Shown here in pieces: positions 5,554 through 5,624 of a stretch of DNA of 5,624 nucleotides. The DNA comes from Actinomycetes bacterium. GTDB lineage: Bacteria; Actinomycetota; Actinomycetes; JAHEKZ01. Below the pieces are notes generated by a model. That model did not search any database and had not been told where the DNA came from. It saw only the letters and a list, made by a program, of their open reading frames with translations. Location: NCBI GenBank assembly GCA_027117675.1, contig JAJAYM010000329.1:1-5624 (forward strand). Direction: 5' to 3'. Within the stretch, counting starts at the first letter, position 1; every line of letters begins with the position of its first letter. The position numbers were made by a program, and so were the translations under genes.

Positions 5554-5624
5554 GCCCTCGTAGCTCAGGGGATAGAGCATCGGTTTCCTAAACCGTGTGT
5601 CGCGTGTTCGAATCACGCCGAGGG
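5554..5624 (+). tRNA. tRNA-Arg (anticodon CCT), 3' end cut by window edge
   Basis: The cloverleaf can be laid out in full except the last bases. The acceptor GCCCTCG (5554-5560) pairs with CGAGGG (5619-5624), and the final C plus discriminator lie outside. The D arm is GCTC (5563-5566)/GAGC (5575-5578) with loop AGGGGATA. The anticodon stem is 5580-5584/5592-5596 with a T-T mismatch at its outer pair. The loop TTCCTAA (5585-5591) places CCT at 5587-5589, reading AGG codons. The variable loop is GTGTC, and the T arm is GCGTG/CACGC around TTCGAAT (5607-5613). Confidence 0.95.

Overview
The window looks like chromosomal DNA of a high-GC actinobacterium (Actinomycetota). The GC content is high throughout, codons favour G or C at the third position, an -10 element of TANNNT type is visible, and the last gene is a tRNA-Arg(CCT) of the usual bacterial form. 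I cannot name a genus from this sequence alone.

Layout. Positions 1-50 hold the last codons of an unidentified rightward gene, closed by a very strong hairpin terminator (57-95). Next is a small rightward lipoprotein gene (150-638) of the DUF6174 type. A 129-base gap with one small hairpin separates it from a leftward TetR/BetI-like regulator gene (768-1391). Divergent from the regulator is a compact three-gene rightward operon: a GcvT-like folate-dependent aminomethyltransferase/demethylase (1523-2728), a PYROXD2/CrtO-like FAD oxidoreductase (2725-4320, overlapping by ATGA), and a 12-TM major facilitator transporter (4329-5492, eight bases after the preceding stop). A tRNA-Arg(CCT) gene runs off the right edge and lacks its last bases.

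How the genes may work together. A GcvT-fold protein without GcvP and GcvH neighbours is unlikely to serve glycine cleavage. Relatives in such settings (DmdA, LigM, DesA, the C-terminal domains of sarcosine and dimethylglycine dehydrogenases) move a methyl or formaldehyde-level C1 unit from a small molecule to tetrahydrofolate. With a flavin oxidoreductase in translational coupling, an MFS permease and a divergent ligand-sensing regulator, the simplest inference is a substrate-inducible uptake and demethylation/oxidation module for a methylated small molecule. The substrate cannot be read from the sequence. The intergenic region between regulator and operon (1392-1522) holds overlapping divergent promoter candidates and an unusual array of four imperfect 12-base repeats in the presumed leader. 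This is the most interesting non-coding structure in the window.
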